From Mucispirillum schaedleri (GTDB lineage: Bacteria > Chrysiogenota > Deferribacteres > Deferribacterales > Mucispirillaceae): a stretch of 64,000 nt of DNA. The notes beneath the pieces are model-generated. The model did no database searches, had not been told where the DNA came from, and was given only the letters and a program-made list of their open reading frames with translations. The translations under genes and the position numbers were made by a program. Below, piece by piece: positions 18,066 through 29,153 of the stretch (the stretch's first letter is position 1; every line of letters begins with the position of its first letter). The stretch lies in the NCBI GenBank assembly GCA_949287985.1, contig CASEIN010000044.1, positions 1 to 64,000 on the forward strand, read 5' to 3'.

Positions 18066-18839
18066 CTAATATAACCCCGTATTAAAATAGTCTGTCACCA
18101 TAAATTCTGCCATACTTGGATCATAGCTTGAAAACAGATTTAATGCCAGTAAAATAGCAGCAGCCGCCACAATTGCAGAACCTATTAAGAATTTTTTATA
18201 CACTTTTTCAAATGATATAATATTATCTTCATCTTCTTCTGCATTGATTTTATCCATAACTTTTTGGGTAAAATCTTTAGATGGCATTTTTATTACCTGT
18301 TTATTTAAGCTGTGCAGTAATTCTTCTATATTATCTTCATTATATTCTTTTTTACCTGCTTTAATACGAGCCATTACATTGCTTGTAAAATCTGCTTTTG
18401 GCTCTACTGCTTCTTGATATGGCAGGCTTTCAAGCATATCATCTACCATATTTAAATCGTATGAACTATCAAATGCAGCATCATTTTTAATTCTATTTAT
18501 AACTTTACTAGTAAAATCATCACCAGGCACTGTTTCTTCAACTTTTAAGCTATCATGCAGTAAAGTTTCAATATTATTTTCATTATATTCTTGTTTGTCT
18601 TGCTTAATGCGAGCCATTACACTGCTTGTAAAATCTGCTTTTGGTTCTACTACTTCTTGATATGGCAGGCTTTCAAGCATATCATCTACCATATTTAAAT
18701 TATATGAACTATCAAAAGCAGCATCATTTTTAATTCTATTCATAACTTTACTAGTAAAATCATCACTAGATTTAGTTTCTTTTATTTTCAAACTGTCTAA
18801 CAAGTCTTTTATACTTTCTTCATTATACTTTTGTTTCAT
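18066..18839 (-). CDS. predicted anti-sigma factor with tandemly duplicated cytoplasmic module
   Basis: A 257-residue protein directly downstream of an ECF sigma factor gene. Residues 1-210 are cytoplasmic and built from repeats. A DFT-XX-VM-XX-I motif occurs at residues 27, 69, 108, 150 and 189, spaced alternately 42 and 39, so the true unit is 81 residues (2.4 copies). The repeat is near-identical in DNA with a 243-base period (for example 18418 and 18661). Residues 217-236 form one membrane helix; about 20 residues lie outside. Membrane-anchored anti-sigma factors commonly carry such an FT..VM..I segment before the helix, usually once. The anti-sigma call rests on operon position and topology. 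Confidence 0.65.
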   Translation of the reverse strand: MKQKYNEESIKDLLDSLKIKETKSSDDFTSKVMNRIKNDAAFDSSYNLNMVDDMLESLPYQEVVEPKADFTSSVMARIKQDKQEYNENNIETLLHDSLKVEETVPGDDFTSKVINRIKNDAAFDSSYDLNMVDDMLESLPYQEAVEPKADFTSNVMARIKAGKKEYNEDNIEELLHSLNKQVIKMPSKDFTQKVMDKINAEEDEDNIISFEKVYKKFLIGSAIVAAAAILLALNLFSSYDPSMAEFMVTDYFNTGLY

Positions 18840-18850
18840 AAACTGCCCCT

Positions 18851-19411
18851 TTAAGACATTTTATTAATTATTTCTGCTAACTTTTTACGGCTTCTAAAAG
18901 CAGTAACTTTTACATTGGACTCTGTCATACCTGTAAGGGAAGCAATTTCTGCTACGCTTCGCTCTTCTGCATACATCATAGAAATAATTGTTCTTTCAAC
19001 AGGCTTTAACTGTTCCATAGCTTTCATAAGCATTTTATAATTTTCATCACCTAATACATTTGTTTCAGGTGTTCTGTAATCTATACCAAGTTCAATAGTC
19101 TGCTCTGTTTCTTCATCAAAAGATGACATTGGCACATCTTTTTGAGCATATTTTTGTCTCCAAAAGTCTTTACAGCTTCTAATAGCAATAACTGTAAGCC
19201 AGTTTACAAATGGAGAATCGTTTTTAAAAGTCTTTAACGACTTATATGATTTAAAAAATATATCATTAGCCACTTCGTCCACATAATCATGGGGAATATG
19301 CATAGATACTATTTTAAATATTTTAGCCTTATATTTATCAATCAATATAGCAAACTGGTCAACATCGCCCTCAAGCACTGATGATATAATATCTATATCA
19401 TTAACTTCCAT
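18851..19411 (-). CDS. ECF-type RNA polymerase sigma factor
   Basis: A 186-residue RpoE-like protein with region 2 (YVDEVANDIFFKSYKSLKTF, then SPFVNWLTVIAIRSCKDFWR) and region 4 (LKPVERTIISMMYAEERSVA, EIASLTGMTESNVKVTAFRS). It lacks region 3, as expected for ECF factors. GAGGGG precedes the ATG. It heads the operon with the anti-sigma factor and the membrane-anchored periplasmic protein, so it probably responds to envelope stress and activates its own operon. I found no obvious GAAC-type -35 in its leader. Confidence 0.9.
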   Translation of the reverse strand: MEVNDIDIISSVLEGDVDQFAILIDKYKAKIFKIVSMHIPHDYVDEVANDIFFKSYKSLKTFKNDSPFVNWLTVIAIRSCKDFWRQKYAQKDVPMSSFDEETEQTIELGIDYRTPETNVLGDENYKMLMKAMEQLKPVERTIISMMYAEERSVAEIASLTGMTESNVKVTAFRSRKKLAEIINKMS

Positions 19412-19484
19412 TTTATCCCCTCATTAAAATATCCCTTCTGTATATTCTGTCGTATATGCTTATAAAAAAGTTACAAAATAAATA

Positions 19485-20717
19485 CTAGTTTTCAAAAGAA
19501 TATTTAAAATCATCATTATTATATGTGCCTGAAAGTATTGCTGCAACATCTTCAATAATAACTATTTCTTCATTTGTAGGTATAAGTAAAACTTTAACAG
19601 TGGAATCATCTTTTGAGATAATATTTTCACCTGTTAATTTATTGTTTTTATCATTATCTAATATTATACCAAAATGTTCAAGCCCATTACATACAAGCTG
19701 CCTTGCAACTGGCGAATTTTCACCAACTCCGGCTGTAAAAATTATACCATCAAGCCTTCCAAGTATGGCATAATATTCACCAATTAATTTTTTTAGCCTG
19801 TATGCTTCAATATCCATAGCAAGCTGGCATGATTTATCACCTTCCCCTGCAACGCGGACAATATCACGCCTGTCTGTATACCTGCCGGTAATACCAAGCA
19901 CACCAGAGCGTTTATTTAAAATAGTATTTACTTCTTCAGAAGTAAACCCTTCTTTATCCATCATAAAAAGTGGGACGGCAGGGTCAATGCTGCCACATCT
20001 TGTGCCCATTACTGCCCCATCAAGTGGTGTAAACCCCATAGAAGTATCAATAGATTTACCACCTTTACATGCTGTAACACTAACACCATTACCAATATGC
20101 AGGCTAATAAAATTTGTATCTTTAATATCTTTATTAAGCATAGCAGCTGCACGTCTTGTAACATAGAGATGGCTTGTGCCATGAAAACCATATTTTCTAA
20201 CACCATATTTTTCATACCATTTCATAGGTATTGCATACATATAGGCAGTTTCAGGCATTGTTTGGTGGAAAGCAGTATCAAATACAGCAATCTGCACCAC
20301 ATTAGGAAGTAACGATTTCATAGCCATAATTCCTGAAAGGTTTGGTGGGTTATGAAGTGGAGCAAGGCTTGATAGATTATCTATTGCTTTAATAACATTA
20401 TCATCAATTAGCACACTTTTATTAAAAAGCTCACCACCATGGACAATTCTATGCCCTACAGCATCAATTTCTTTTAATTCTTCAATAACACCAAATTCTT
20501 CATCTGTTAAAAATTTAAAAACTAAATTAATAGCATCTTTATGGTCTGCACATTCGCATTCAAGCCTGTGTTTTTGATACCTTGCATGGTGTATAATAAA
20601 TGTGCCAACAAATCCAATACGTTCTATACCACCTTTTGCAAGAAGCTTGTTATTTGATGTATCATATAACTGGTATTTTACTGATGAACTTCCACAATTA
20701 AGTGCTAATATTTTCAT
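19485..20717 (-). CDS. ackA: acetate kinase
   Basis: A 410-residue ASKHA-fold kinase of usual length that makes ATP and acetate from acetyl phosphate. Signatures present: N-terminal LALNCGSSSVKYQLY, VGHRIVHGGELF, VFDTAFHQTMP, YGFHGTSHLYV and SIDTSMGFTPLDG, then GVGENS near the C-terminus. It stands alone; no pta is adjacent. It separates the ECF operon from ccmF. Confidence 0.97.
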   Translation of the reverse strand: MKILALNCGSSSVKYQLYDTSNNKLLAKGGIERIGFVGTFIIHHARYQKHRLECECADHKDAINLVFKFLTDEEFGVIEELKEIDAVGHRIVHGGELFNKSVLIDDNVIKAIDNLSSLAPLHNPPNLSGIMAMKSLLPNVVQIAVFDTAFHQTMPETAYMYAIPMKWYEKYGVRKYGFHGTSHLYVTRRAAAMLNKDIKDTNFISLHIGNGVSVTACKGGKSIDTSMGFTPLDGAVMGTRCGSIDPAVPLFMMDKEGFTSEEVNTILNKRSGVLGITGRYTDRRDIVRVAGEGDKSCQLAMDIEAYRLKKLIGEYYAILGRLDGIIFTAGVGENSPVARQLVCNGLEHFGIILDNDKNNKLTGENIISKDDSTVKVLLIPTNEEIVIIEDVAAILSGTYNNDDFKYSFEN

Positions 20718-20856
20718 AATGCCCCCTTTAGAAAAAATAATACTTGGTAAATGCTAATATGTCAAACATTTTAATTTATATTGCTATTACATACTTTTTA
20801 CACAATTTTACTCTATAAATTATAATTACTTATTTCAGTTATTCATGGGGTGTATT

Positions 20857-22806
20857 ATGGGACTTGGTTCTATTGGAATGGTGTTCCAATACGCTGCACT
20901 TATATTTTGTTTTGGTGCAGTTATTGCATACATATTTTCCTATTTAAGTAAACAATATAATATAATTTCAATAGGTAATATTTTATTTGCAGCAACGGCT
21001 GTTTCTATAGTATTTGCTTCTATTATACTTTTTACAGCTTGTGCAATAAGTGATTTTTCAATAGCATACGTTGTAAATTACAGCAGCTCCACATTACCTA
21101 TGTTTTATAAAATTAGTGCATTTTGGGGTGGTCAGGCAGGCTCACTTCTTTTATGGGTGCTTTTACTTGTAATATTTGGCTCTATTGAGTTATACCGTAT
21201 AAAATCAAAAGACAGTGTTTATAAACTTGGTGTTATGCTTATTATGAGTGGCACAACATTATTTTTTGTAATACTTGTTACATTTTTACAAAATCCGTTT
21301 GTAGCAACAGATAAATTATATATGGACGGTTTTGGTTTAAATCCATTATTACAAAATCCTGGCATGGTTATTCACCCACCAACCTTATATATAGGTTATG
21401 TTGGTTTTACAGTAATAATTGCCCACTCATTATCAGCAATATTAACCCGTGATTTTTCATCTGACTGGTTAAAAATGGCTCGTCCATGGTCTATGATAAT
21501 ATGGGCATTTTTAACAATAGGTATAGTGATTGGTGCATGGTGGGCATATGTAGAACTTGGCTGGGGTGGCTACTGGGCATGGGACCCTGTTGAAAACGCA
21601 TCTATTATGCCATGGTTTACAGCAACTGCATTTTTACACTCTGCATATGTATATGAAAAAACAGGTAAATTAAAAGTATTTACGTTTATTTTATTACTTA
21701 TTACTTTTGAACTTACTATATTAGGTACATTTATAACAAGAAGTGGTTTATTAGATTCTGTTCATAGTTTTGCGCCACACCCAATTGGTTACTACTTTAT
21801 TATATATATAATAATATCATCTGCAGTATATTTGATTGTATTTTTATCAAATCCAAAATTTAGTGAACTTGTAAAAAATGATGAAGAGGGATTTAAATTC
21901 TTTTCACGAACTGGTATAGTGTTTATATCAAACTGGTTATTTATTGCAATTTCTGTTGCCATAATATTTGGGACATTTTTACCACTTTTTAGCTCATCAT
22001 CTTATACTATAGAGCAGTATAATAGAACAACATCTCCATTTTTTGCACTTATCTTTTTTGCAAGTGGTTTTGGGTTATTAACTGGTTTTAAAGTATCCAA
22101 TATAAAAACATACTATAAAAGGTTAATCATATCTTTTGCAGTTTCTGTAATAGGTGTTGTAGTAATGATAGTGCTTGGCTATACAAAAATATGGTCATTA
22201 ATATTAGCTTTCACTATCTATTTTTCTGCAGCAGCAGTTATTATTAGAATAGTTACTTCCATAAGTAAAATTGGTGTAGTTTCGTTTTTCAAAACAAACA
22301 GATTTGCTGGTGCAATGATAATACATTTTGGTCTTGTTGTCATTGCTCTTGGTGTTGTAATGTCATCATTTTACCATTATGAAAAAGATTTTACAGTGCA
22401 GGCAAATACAGCCTTAAATTATGGTAATTATACATTTAAAGTAGGTTCATATTCAAGTATACAGGAAGAAAACTATATTGCAGAATATGTGCCTATAGAA
22501 ATATATGACAACAATAAGCTTTTAGCTACTGCTTATCCTGAAATAAGGAATTATAATACTCATTCAGATAAGTTTTTTGGTGAGGTATCATATTTATCAT
22601 TATTTACTGGTGATTTATATTTTGCTTTAAAAGGTTTTGAGCAGACAGGTGAAATGGTAATAATATTTATACATCAACCATATGTTTCATGGATATGGGC
22701 AGGCTGTCTAATTATGGCACTTGGTGCATTTTTAGGTGCTTTTACATATAAAAGAAAAGATGATAATATAAGTGATAAAAAAAGCTATCTTGTAGAAGAA
22801 AAATAA
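20857..22806 (+). CDS. ccmF: cytochrome c maturation protein CcmF
   Basis: Two starts are possible: ATG at 20845, with no good ribosome site, or ATG at 20857, preceded by GGGGTG at a suitable distance. The latter is preferred and gives 649 residues. It is a polytopic heme lyase subunit with the tryptophan-rich heme-handling motif WAYVELGWGGYWAWDPVENA, then SIMPWFTATAFLHS and the family motif LGTFITRSGLLDSVHSFA, and conserved periplasmic His. A soluble periplasmic loop precedes the last helix. It ligates heme to apocytochrome c in system I. No other ccm gene is in the window, so the pathway is split. Confidence 0.93.
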   Translation: MGLGSIGMVFQYAALIFCFGAVIAYIFSYLSKQYNIISIGNILFAATAVSIVFASIILFTACAISDFSIAYVVNYSSSTLPMFYKISAFWGGQAGSLLLWVLLLVIFGSIELYRIKSKDSVYKLGVMLIMSGTTLFFVILVTFLQNPFVATDKLYMDGFGLNPLLQNPGMVIHPPTLYIGYVGFTVIIAHSLSAILTRDFSSDWLKMARPWSMIIWAFLTIGIVIGAWWAYVELGWGGYWAWDPVENASIMPWFTATAFLHSAYVYEKTGKLKVFTFILLLITFELTILGTFITRSGLLDSVHSFAPHPIGYYFIIYIIISSAVYLIVFLSNPKFSELVKNDEEGFKFFSRTGIVFISNWLFIAISVAIIFGTFLPLFSSSSYTIEQYNRTTSPFFALIFFASGFGLLTGFKVSNIKTYYKRLIISFAVSVIGVVVMIVLGYTKIWSLILAFTIYFSAAAVIIRIVTSISKIGVVSFFKTNRFAGAMIIHFGLVVIALGVVMSSFYHYEKDFTVQANTALNYGNYTFKVGSYSSIQEENYIAEYVPIEIYDNNKLLATAYPEIRNYNTHSDKFFGEVSYLSLFTGDLYFALKGFEQTGEMVIIFIHQPYVSWIWAGCLIMALGAFLGAFTYKRKDDNISDKKSYLVEEK

Positions 22807-22807
22807 T

Positions 22808-22838
22808 AAAAACTGCCTCAATATGAGGCAGTTTTTTT
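22808..22838. terminator. terminator after ccmF
   Basis: AAACTGCCTCA (22810-22820) and TGAGGCAGTTT (22824-22834) form an 11-bp stem followed by a T tract. It overlaps the stop of the convergent gene and may serve both. Confidence 0.92.
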
Positions 22839-24387
22839 ATACTATATCAAGTATAACATCTATATTGCTATTATTCATATCATATAGTTTAGATAAATAT
22901 TTGCTTTTAAGTTCCAGTGTTAATTGTATATTATCATCTTTTGTTTCGCTTTCTTTTGAATTAAATAAAGCTGTTAAAAAATCATCTCTGCCATTTAGGT
23001 TATCTATTTTTGTATATGGCTTACCATCTACAAATCCAGCATTTTCTTTACCTATTATTGGTAAATAATTATTTGATAATATATCAAGTGATAAATTATT
23101 ATTGATTGCATATAAATATGCACGTTCCACATTTTTAACTGAACCATACATTTGTATTGCCTTATCCAACTGGCTTCTTGTTAAATCATACATTCCATAT
23201 AACGCTTCATCTCGTTCTGGTATATAAAAACATTCACTGTATTGGTTAACTAAATTTTCATCAAATTTATATCCGTTTATTAAACCATTCTTTACTTGTC
23301 TTGTATCTATTTTAATATAATCACTTAAACCAAGTTCAGCTATTAATTTTACTTGTTCATGTGTACTAGATGAATATGGAATAACAGTAAATAATGCTAC
23401 ATTTTTTGTTCCTTCTGATAAATACTTTGCAACCTGCCTCTTTATTTCATCTGCTTCTCTTAAAAGATGTTCTCTTTTTTCGTTTAAACCTGTCCACTTT
23501 CTAACTTTTGCGTGTTTTATATCATCTAAATCTTTTGCAAATTGTTCTAGACATTCCATACCTAAAGTTTGTAGTCCTGGGTCAGCAAATAAATCACCAT
23601 CGTATAACATTTTAATTTCTTCTTCACTTAAGTTTGCAAAATATTTTTCTGCATATTTTTTTACAGCCTCTTCACCTTGTGCTTTTACAAGCTTTATTTC
23701 ACTTTGTAGAGTTCTATCTAAAGAATCAAACAGTTCATAATCTGGGCACATTTCTATAAATTCTTCTCGTGTTACCCATTCATCGCTATCTTTTGGTAAA
23801 ATATATATTTGCCCGTTTTCATCTGCCTTCCTATCTTGATACATAAGTGAACTATCAAAATGCAAATACATATTTAAAAAATTATCTGTAAAATATGGAC
23901 TATAAACATCTATACCATAATCTTCTTGATATTTTACTGCATCAGAAAGAGTAGAAAGAGTCCCATTTATCGCTAATCCTTTTTGTGCTGCTATTTCTTT
24001 TTGTAATTGTGCTTTATATTTTTCTAATGTATCAAGCCCTTTTTCTAATGCTTCATAATTCATTTTCATATCAAGCCCATATTGTGGGCTTTGAATTTCT
24101 TTATGATAATACCTATTCATCACATCTGTAATATAAGGGATACCCTTATCTGGTGCATATTTTTGGTGAAATTCATATCTAAATGCTGTATATGGCTTAT
24201 CTTTTAAAAATTCAGCTATCTCTTCCTCAGTATAGCCAGTTTTTTCTATCGCTTCTACTGAAGCTACTGAATTTAATGATGAAGCCTGCTGCATTTCATC
24301 TTGAAAACTTAAAGCTGATGTTGATTTAGTATTAGTATTTGCTGATAATGTTATTTGTGATACACTGCTTTCTAAATTTACCTGCAT
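22837..24387 (-). CDS. unknown 516-residue protein, no signal peptide
   Basis: A 516-residue, mostly helical and charged protein. The polar Ser/Thr/Asn-rich N-terminus (MQVNLESSVSQITLSANTNT, about 45 residues) has no hydrophobic core. The rest includes TGYTEEEIAEFLKDKPYTAF and FANLSEEEIKMLYDGDLFAD. I recognise no catalytic motif or family. The polar N-terminus recalls proteins exported by flagellar type III systems in Campylobacter-like bacteria, and a sigma-54-like site lies upstream (24536-24556). This parallels the gene at 10531. Both links are inference. Confidence 0.55.
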   Translation of the reverse strand: MQVNLESSVSQITLSANTNTKSTSALSFQDEMQQASSLNSVASVEAIEKTGYTEEEIAEFLKDKPYTAFRYEFHQKYAPDKGIPYITDVMNRYYHKEIQSPQYGLDMKMNYEALEKGLDTLEKYKAQLQKEIAAQKGLAINGTLSTLSDAVKYQEDYGIDVYSPYFTDNFLNMYLHFDSSLMYQDRKADENGQIYILPKDSDEWVTREEFIEMCPDYELFDSLDRTLQSEIKLVKAQGEEAVKKYAEKYFANLSEEEIKMLYDGDLFADPGLQTLGMECLEQFAKDLDDIKHAKVRKWTGLNEKREHLLREADEIKRQVAKYLSEGTKNVALFTVIPYSSSTHEQVKLIAELGLSDYIKIDTRQVKNGLINGYKFDENLVNQYSECFYIPERDEALYGMYDLTRSQLDKAIQMYGSVKNVERAYLYAINNNLSLDILSNNYLPIIGKENAGFVDGKPYTKIDNLNGRDDFLTALFNSKESETKDDNIQLTLELKSKYLSKLYDMNNSNIDVILDIV

Positions 24388-24535
24388 ATTACACTCCCTT
24401 AAAGAAATATTTACTACTAACTACAATATATATATTGGTAAATCTTTCCCTGCTTATTTTTTTATTTTAAAAATTTTATTGTTTTTAGGAAATTTTTTCC
24501 AAAATATATCAGTATATACCTATACACCTGTAATA

Positions 24536-24556
24536 TTAGCAAATTTTATACCAAAA
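24536..24556 (-). promoter_or_regulatory. possible sigma-54 promoter upstream of the 516-residue protein
   Basis: On the minus strand TTTGGTATAAAATTTGCTA keeps GG and GC 10 bases apart (CC at 24551-24552, GC at 24539-24540), but the -24 box is TTGGTA, weaker than TTGGCA. It lies about 150 bases before the ATG, in an otherwise empty 250-base spacer. Confidence 0.3.
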
Positions 24557-24637
24557 AAATATAGACATATTGTTATGTTAAATATAAAAAATAAATGATA
24601 GTAAGTATGTATAATAAGGCAGGATATGATTATATAA

Positions 24638-26599
<1,962 letters not shown>

Positions 26600-27799
26600 T
26601 TAAAACCTCATAATAAGTGAGCCGGCTGGTGCTGTATCTTTAAAAGGAATTTTATATATATAGTTTGGTCTTGTGGCGTCTATTTTAAATCCACCCTCAT
26701 CTAAAATAAGTTCTGGAGATACTTTTATTTCATTTAAATCAGGTGTTAAAATAGTTATTTCTTCATTAGGTGCAAATTTTGCACGGCATGTAAGTTCAAG
26801 TTCATTATTTTTACTATCGCTTGTAGCAACACCTAAAAATGCTGCTGCCCTTGAATAGCCGCTTGTTTCTCTGTTTATTGCTTTTGCATCATATTCGCCA
26901 CCATAAAAGCCTTCAATATACCCTCTGTTACTTACACTTTCCAGTAACGAACGCCATTTTGGTAAAGGTTTATAATTATCTGCATCTTTCATGGCTGCAT
27001 TTATTGCCTGCCTGTATACACCTGTTACAATAGATACATACATTATACTTTTCATTCTGCCTTCAATTTTACCACTGCTTGAGCCCATTTTTACAAGCTC
27101 CCCAATTCTATCAAGTAAGCATAAATCTTTAGAGTTATATAAATATGTGCCTCTTTCATCTTCATATACTGGGTAATATTCCCCCTGCCTTGTTTCTTCC
27201 ATTAATGAGTAACTCCACCTGCAAGGGTGAGTGCATTCCCCATTATTAGCATCTTTGCCTGTCATATATGAGCTGATTAAGCATCTGCCACTCATAGAAA
27301 TACATATAGCACCATGGATAAATGTTTCCACTTCACATTTTGCATTTTTTATAATTTCTACTAAATCTTCCCTGCGAACTTCCCTTGCCATAATTACACG
27401 CTTTGCACCTAAATCTGCCCAGAAGTTAACGGCTGCAAGGTTTGTAGTATTAGCTTGAGTGCTTATAGATACAGGGGTTTTAATGCCTTCCTGTTTCACA
27501 ATAGAAAATATACCTGGGTCGCTTATAATCAAAGCATCAGCCCCAAGCTGTTCACATGTTTTTAAATATTTTGCAATATCATTAAGCTCATGAGTTTGTG
27601 GGTAGATATTTACTGTAACATACCCTTTTTTACCACGCTCATGCAGGTATTTAAAGGCTTCCTCCATTTCATCAAAAGTAAAATTACCAGCATTAGCACG
27701 CAGCCCAAAAGCAGGGCCACCCATAAAAACAGCATCTGCTCCAAATAATACAGCAGCTTTTAATTTTTCAAAATTCCCAGCGGGAGAAAGTAATTCCAT
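26600..27799 (-). CDS. trhP: U32-family tRNA uridine hydroxylase (TrhP/YegQ type)
   Basis: A 399-residue protein of the peptidase U32 family. Motifs are MELLSPAGNFEKLKAAVLFG, ADAVFMGGPAFGLRANAGNF, ETFIHGAICISMSGRCLISS and the Cys cluster GECTHPCRW. It also has EGRMKSIMYVSIVTGVYRQA. This pattern matches TrhP, which makes 5-hydroxyuridine at tRNA position 34 using prephenate, more than the longer RlhA or the collagenase-named members. The family is old-named as peptidase but is not shown to cleave protein here. It is the first gene of the trhP-ligA pair. Confidence 0.85.
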   Translation of the reverse strand: MELLSPAGNFEKLKAAVLFGADAVFMGGPAFGLRANAGNFTFDEMEEAFKYLHERGKKGYVTVNIYPQTHELNDIAKYLKTCEQLGADALIISDPGIFSIVKQEGIKTPVSISTQANTTNLAAVNFWADLGAKRVIMAREVRREDLVEIIKNAKCEVETFIHGAICISMSGRCLISSYMTGKDANNGECTHPCRWSYSLMEETRQGEYYPVYEDERGTYLYNSKDLCLLDRIGELVKMGSSSGKIEGRMKSIMYVSIVTGVYRQAINAAMKDADNYKPLPKWRSLLESVSNRGYIEGFYGGEYDAKAINRETSGYSRAAAFLGVATSDSKNNELELTCRAKFAPNEEITILTPDLNEIKVSPELILDEGGFKIDATRPNYIYKIPFKDTAPAGSLIMRF

Positions 27800-28000
27800 A
27801 TATTATTATCCTTATAATTTTTTAAATTTAAAAATACATAGTCAGCACTATACCATAAATTTTATATTATGCAATGAAGTTATTTTATATTTTGCAAAAA
27901 AAATTATAATTATAACATTGATACATTTTAGATATTAAAAATAATTGCTGTTAGATTGATTTTTAGCATTGCAAATATATATTTGCCATATAAGTTTAAG

Positions 28001-28861
28001 TTATAAATTTAACCTAATTAATATAATACCAGTAATTATTACAATACTTCCGATAATTCGCTGCAAGCCATATGATTCTTTTAAGAATATTAGCCCCATT
28101 AAAACGCCAAAAAATGAGCTTATCTGCCTTAAGGCTGAAGCATATGATATTTGCATATCAATAAGCCCAAGCCTGTATGTTACAGTGGAGGCACCCATTG
28201 CAAGCCCACCAAATATTACCAGCTTCCACTGGATAGAAATATTTATTTTTTTGTGCAGTATCCTTGCTTTCCTGTGGCTAAATATTGTAAATAAAACAGA
28301 ATATAACGACATAAAATCTGCCATAAGCATAATATATAAGTGAGTATTAACTGAGCCTACCCCCATTTTATCAGCCATAGCTCCAAAAGAATATAAAAAT
28401 GCTGCCAGTAATGCAATTAATATGCCGTAAAAGCCTTTTTTATCACCTTTTGATTTTGTTATATTCATAATATAACAGCCTGCAAGCACAAGTAATATAC
28501 CTAATACTCCAAAAAGTGATACTCTCTCATCAAGTATAAAATATGCCCATATGATTATAAATAAAGGTGATGATGTAGTAACAGGATATACCATAGATAC
28601 ATCAGCATATTTATAACTTACAGCTGTAAAATGCTGGTATAAAGAAAAAAAGAATGATGAAAGTAGAGCATATATAACTGTAGGCTGGTGGTAATAAAAA
28701 GCATTAGGGTAAAATATAACTGTATATATTGTAATAAAAACGGCTGTAGATATTTGAATATGCACATTATACATAACTTTATCATCAGATATTTTTACAA
28801 GCATATTCCATACAGCATGAAAAACTGCACTAATAACGATTAACCCAAAAGATAGACTCAT
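28001..28861 (-). CDS. EamA/DMT-superfamily transporter
   Basis: A 286-residue protein with ten predicted membrane helices in two EamA halves: the first with AVFHAVWNMLVKISDDK and YPVTTSSPLFIIIWAYFILD, the second with ALLAAFLYSFGAMADK and YASALRQISSFFGVLMGLIF. Such transporters move metabolites, often amino acids or their precursors. The substrate cannot be told. It follows the 83-residue protein by 39 bases at the end of the cysE-iscR-iscS group, which makes a sulfur or amino-acid compound possible. An AGGTGA site precedes the ATG. The spacer downstream (27800-28000) holds nothing I can name. Confidence 0.85.
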   Translation of the reverse strand: MSLSFGLIVISAVFHAVWNMLVKISDDKVMYNVHIQISTAVFITIYTVIFYPNAFYYHQPTVIYALLSSFFFSLYQHFTAVSYKYADVSMVYPVTTSSPLFIIIWAYFILDERVSLFGVLGILLVLAGCYIMNITKSKGDKKGFYGILIALLAAFLYSFGAMADKMGVGSVNTHLYIMLMADFMSLYSVLFTIFSHRKARILHKKINISIQWKLVIFGGLAMGASTVTYRLGLIDMQISYASALRQISSFFGVLMGLIFLKESYGLQRIIGSIVIITGIILIRLNL

Positions 28862-28900
28862 AATTCACCTGCTTAAATATAGAAAAAATAATGTGATGAA

Positions 28901-29152
28901 TTAATAATTATCCAGCAGTTCTCTCATTTTTGGGCTAATATATATATCTGCCAAATCCATTTTTTTTATATTTTCTGCCAAAACGGCTATTTTATAATCA
29001 TCACTTGCTTTTCTATCAATAATAATAAGAGGGCTGCCTTGAAAAGTGCACATGCCCCCTCTAGCTTCAGTTTTCTCATACCTAACTTTTATACCTGCCT
29101 TTAATGCAAGTTCTTCCAACTCTTTAAGAGTATCTTTTTTACTTTTTGCCAT
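28901..29152 (-). CDS. conserved 83-residue partner of cysteine desulfurase, unknown
   Basis: An 83-residue soluble protein: a charged helix (KKDTLKELEELALKAG), a strand segment with the single Cys in ARGGMCTFQGSPLIIIDRKA, then a helix and LADIYISPKMRELLD. The layout (helix, GGxC strand, DLxDIYxSPxxRE) resembles short uncharacterised proteins of other diderm bacteria, which I recall only at pattern level. Its ATG is 1 base after the iscS stop, so coupling is tight. It occupies the place where IscU is often found but does not resemble IscU. A role in sulfur transfer is inference. Confidence 0.65.
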   Translation of the reverse strand: MAKSKKDTLKELEELALKAGIKVRYEKTEARGGMCTFQGSPLIIIDRKASDDYKIAVLAENIKKMDLADIYISPKMRELLDNY

Positions 29153-29153
29153 T

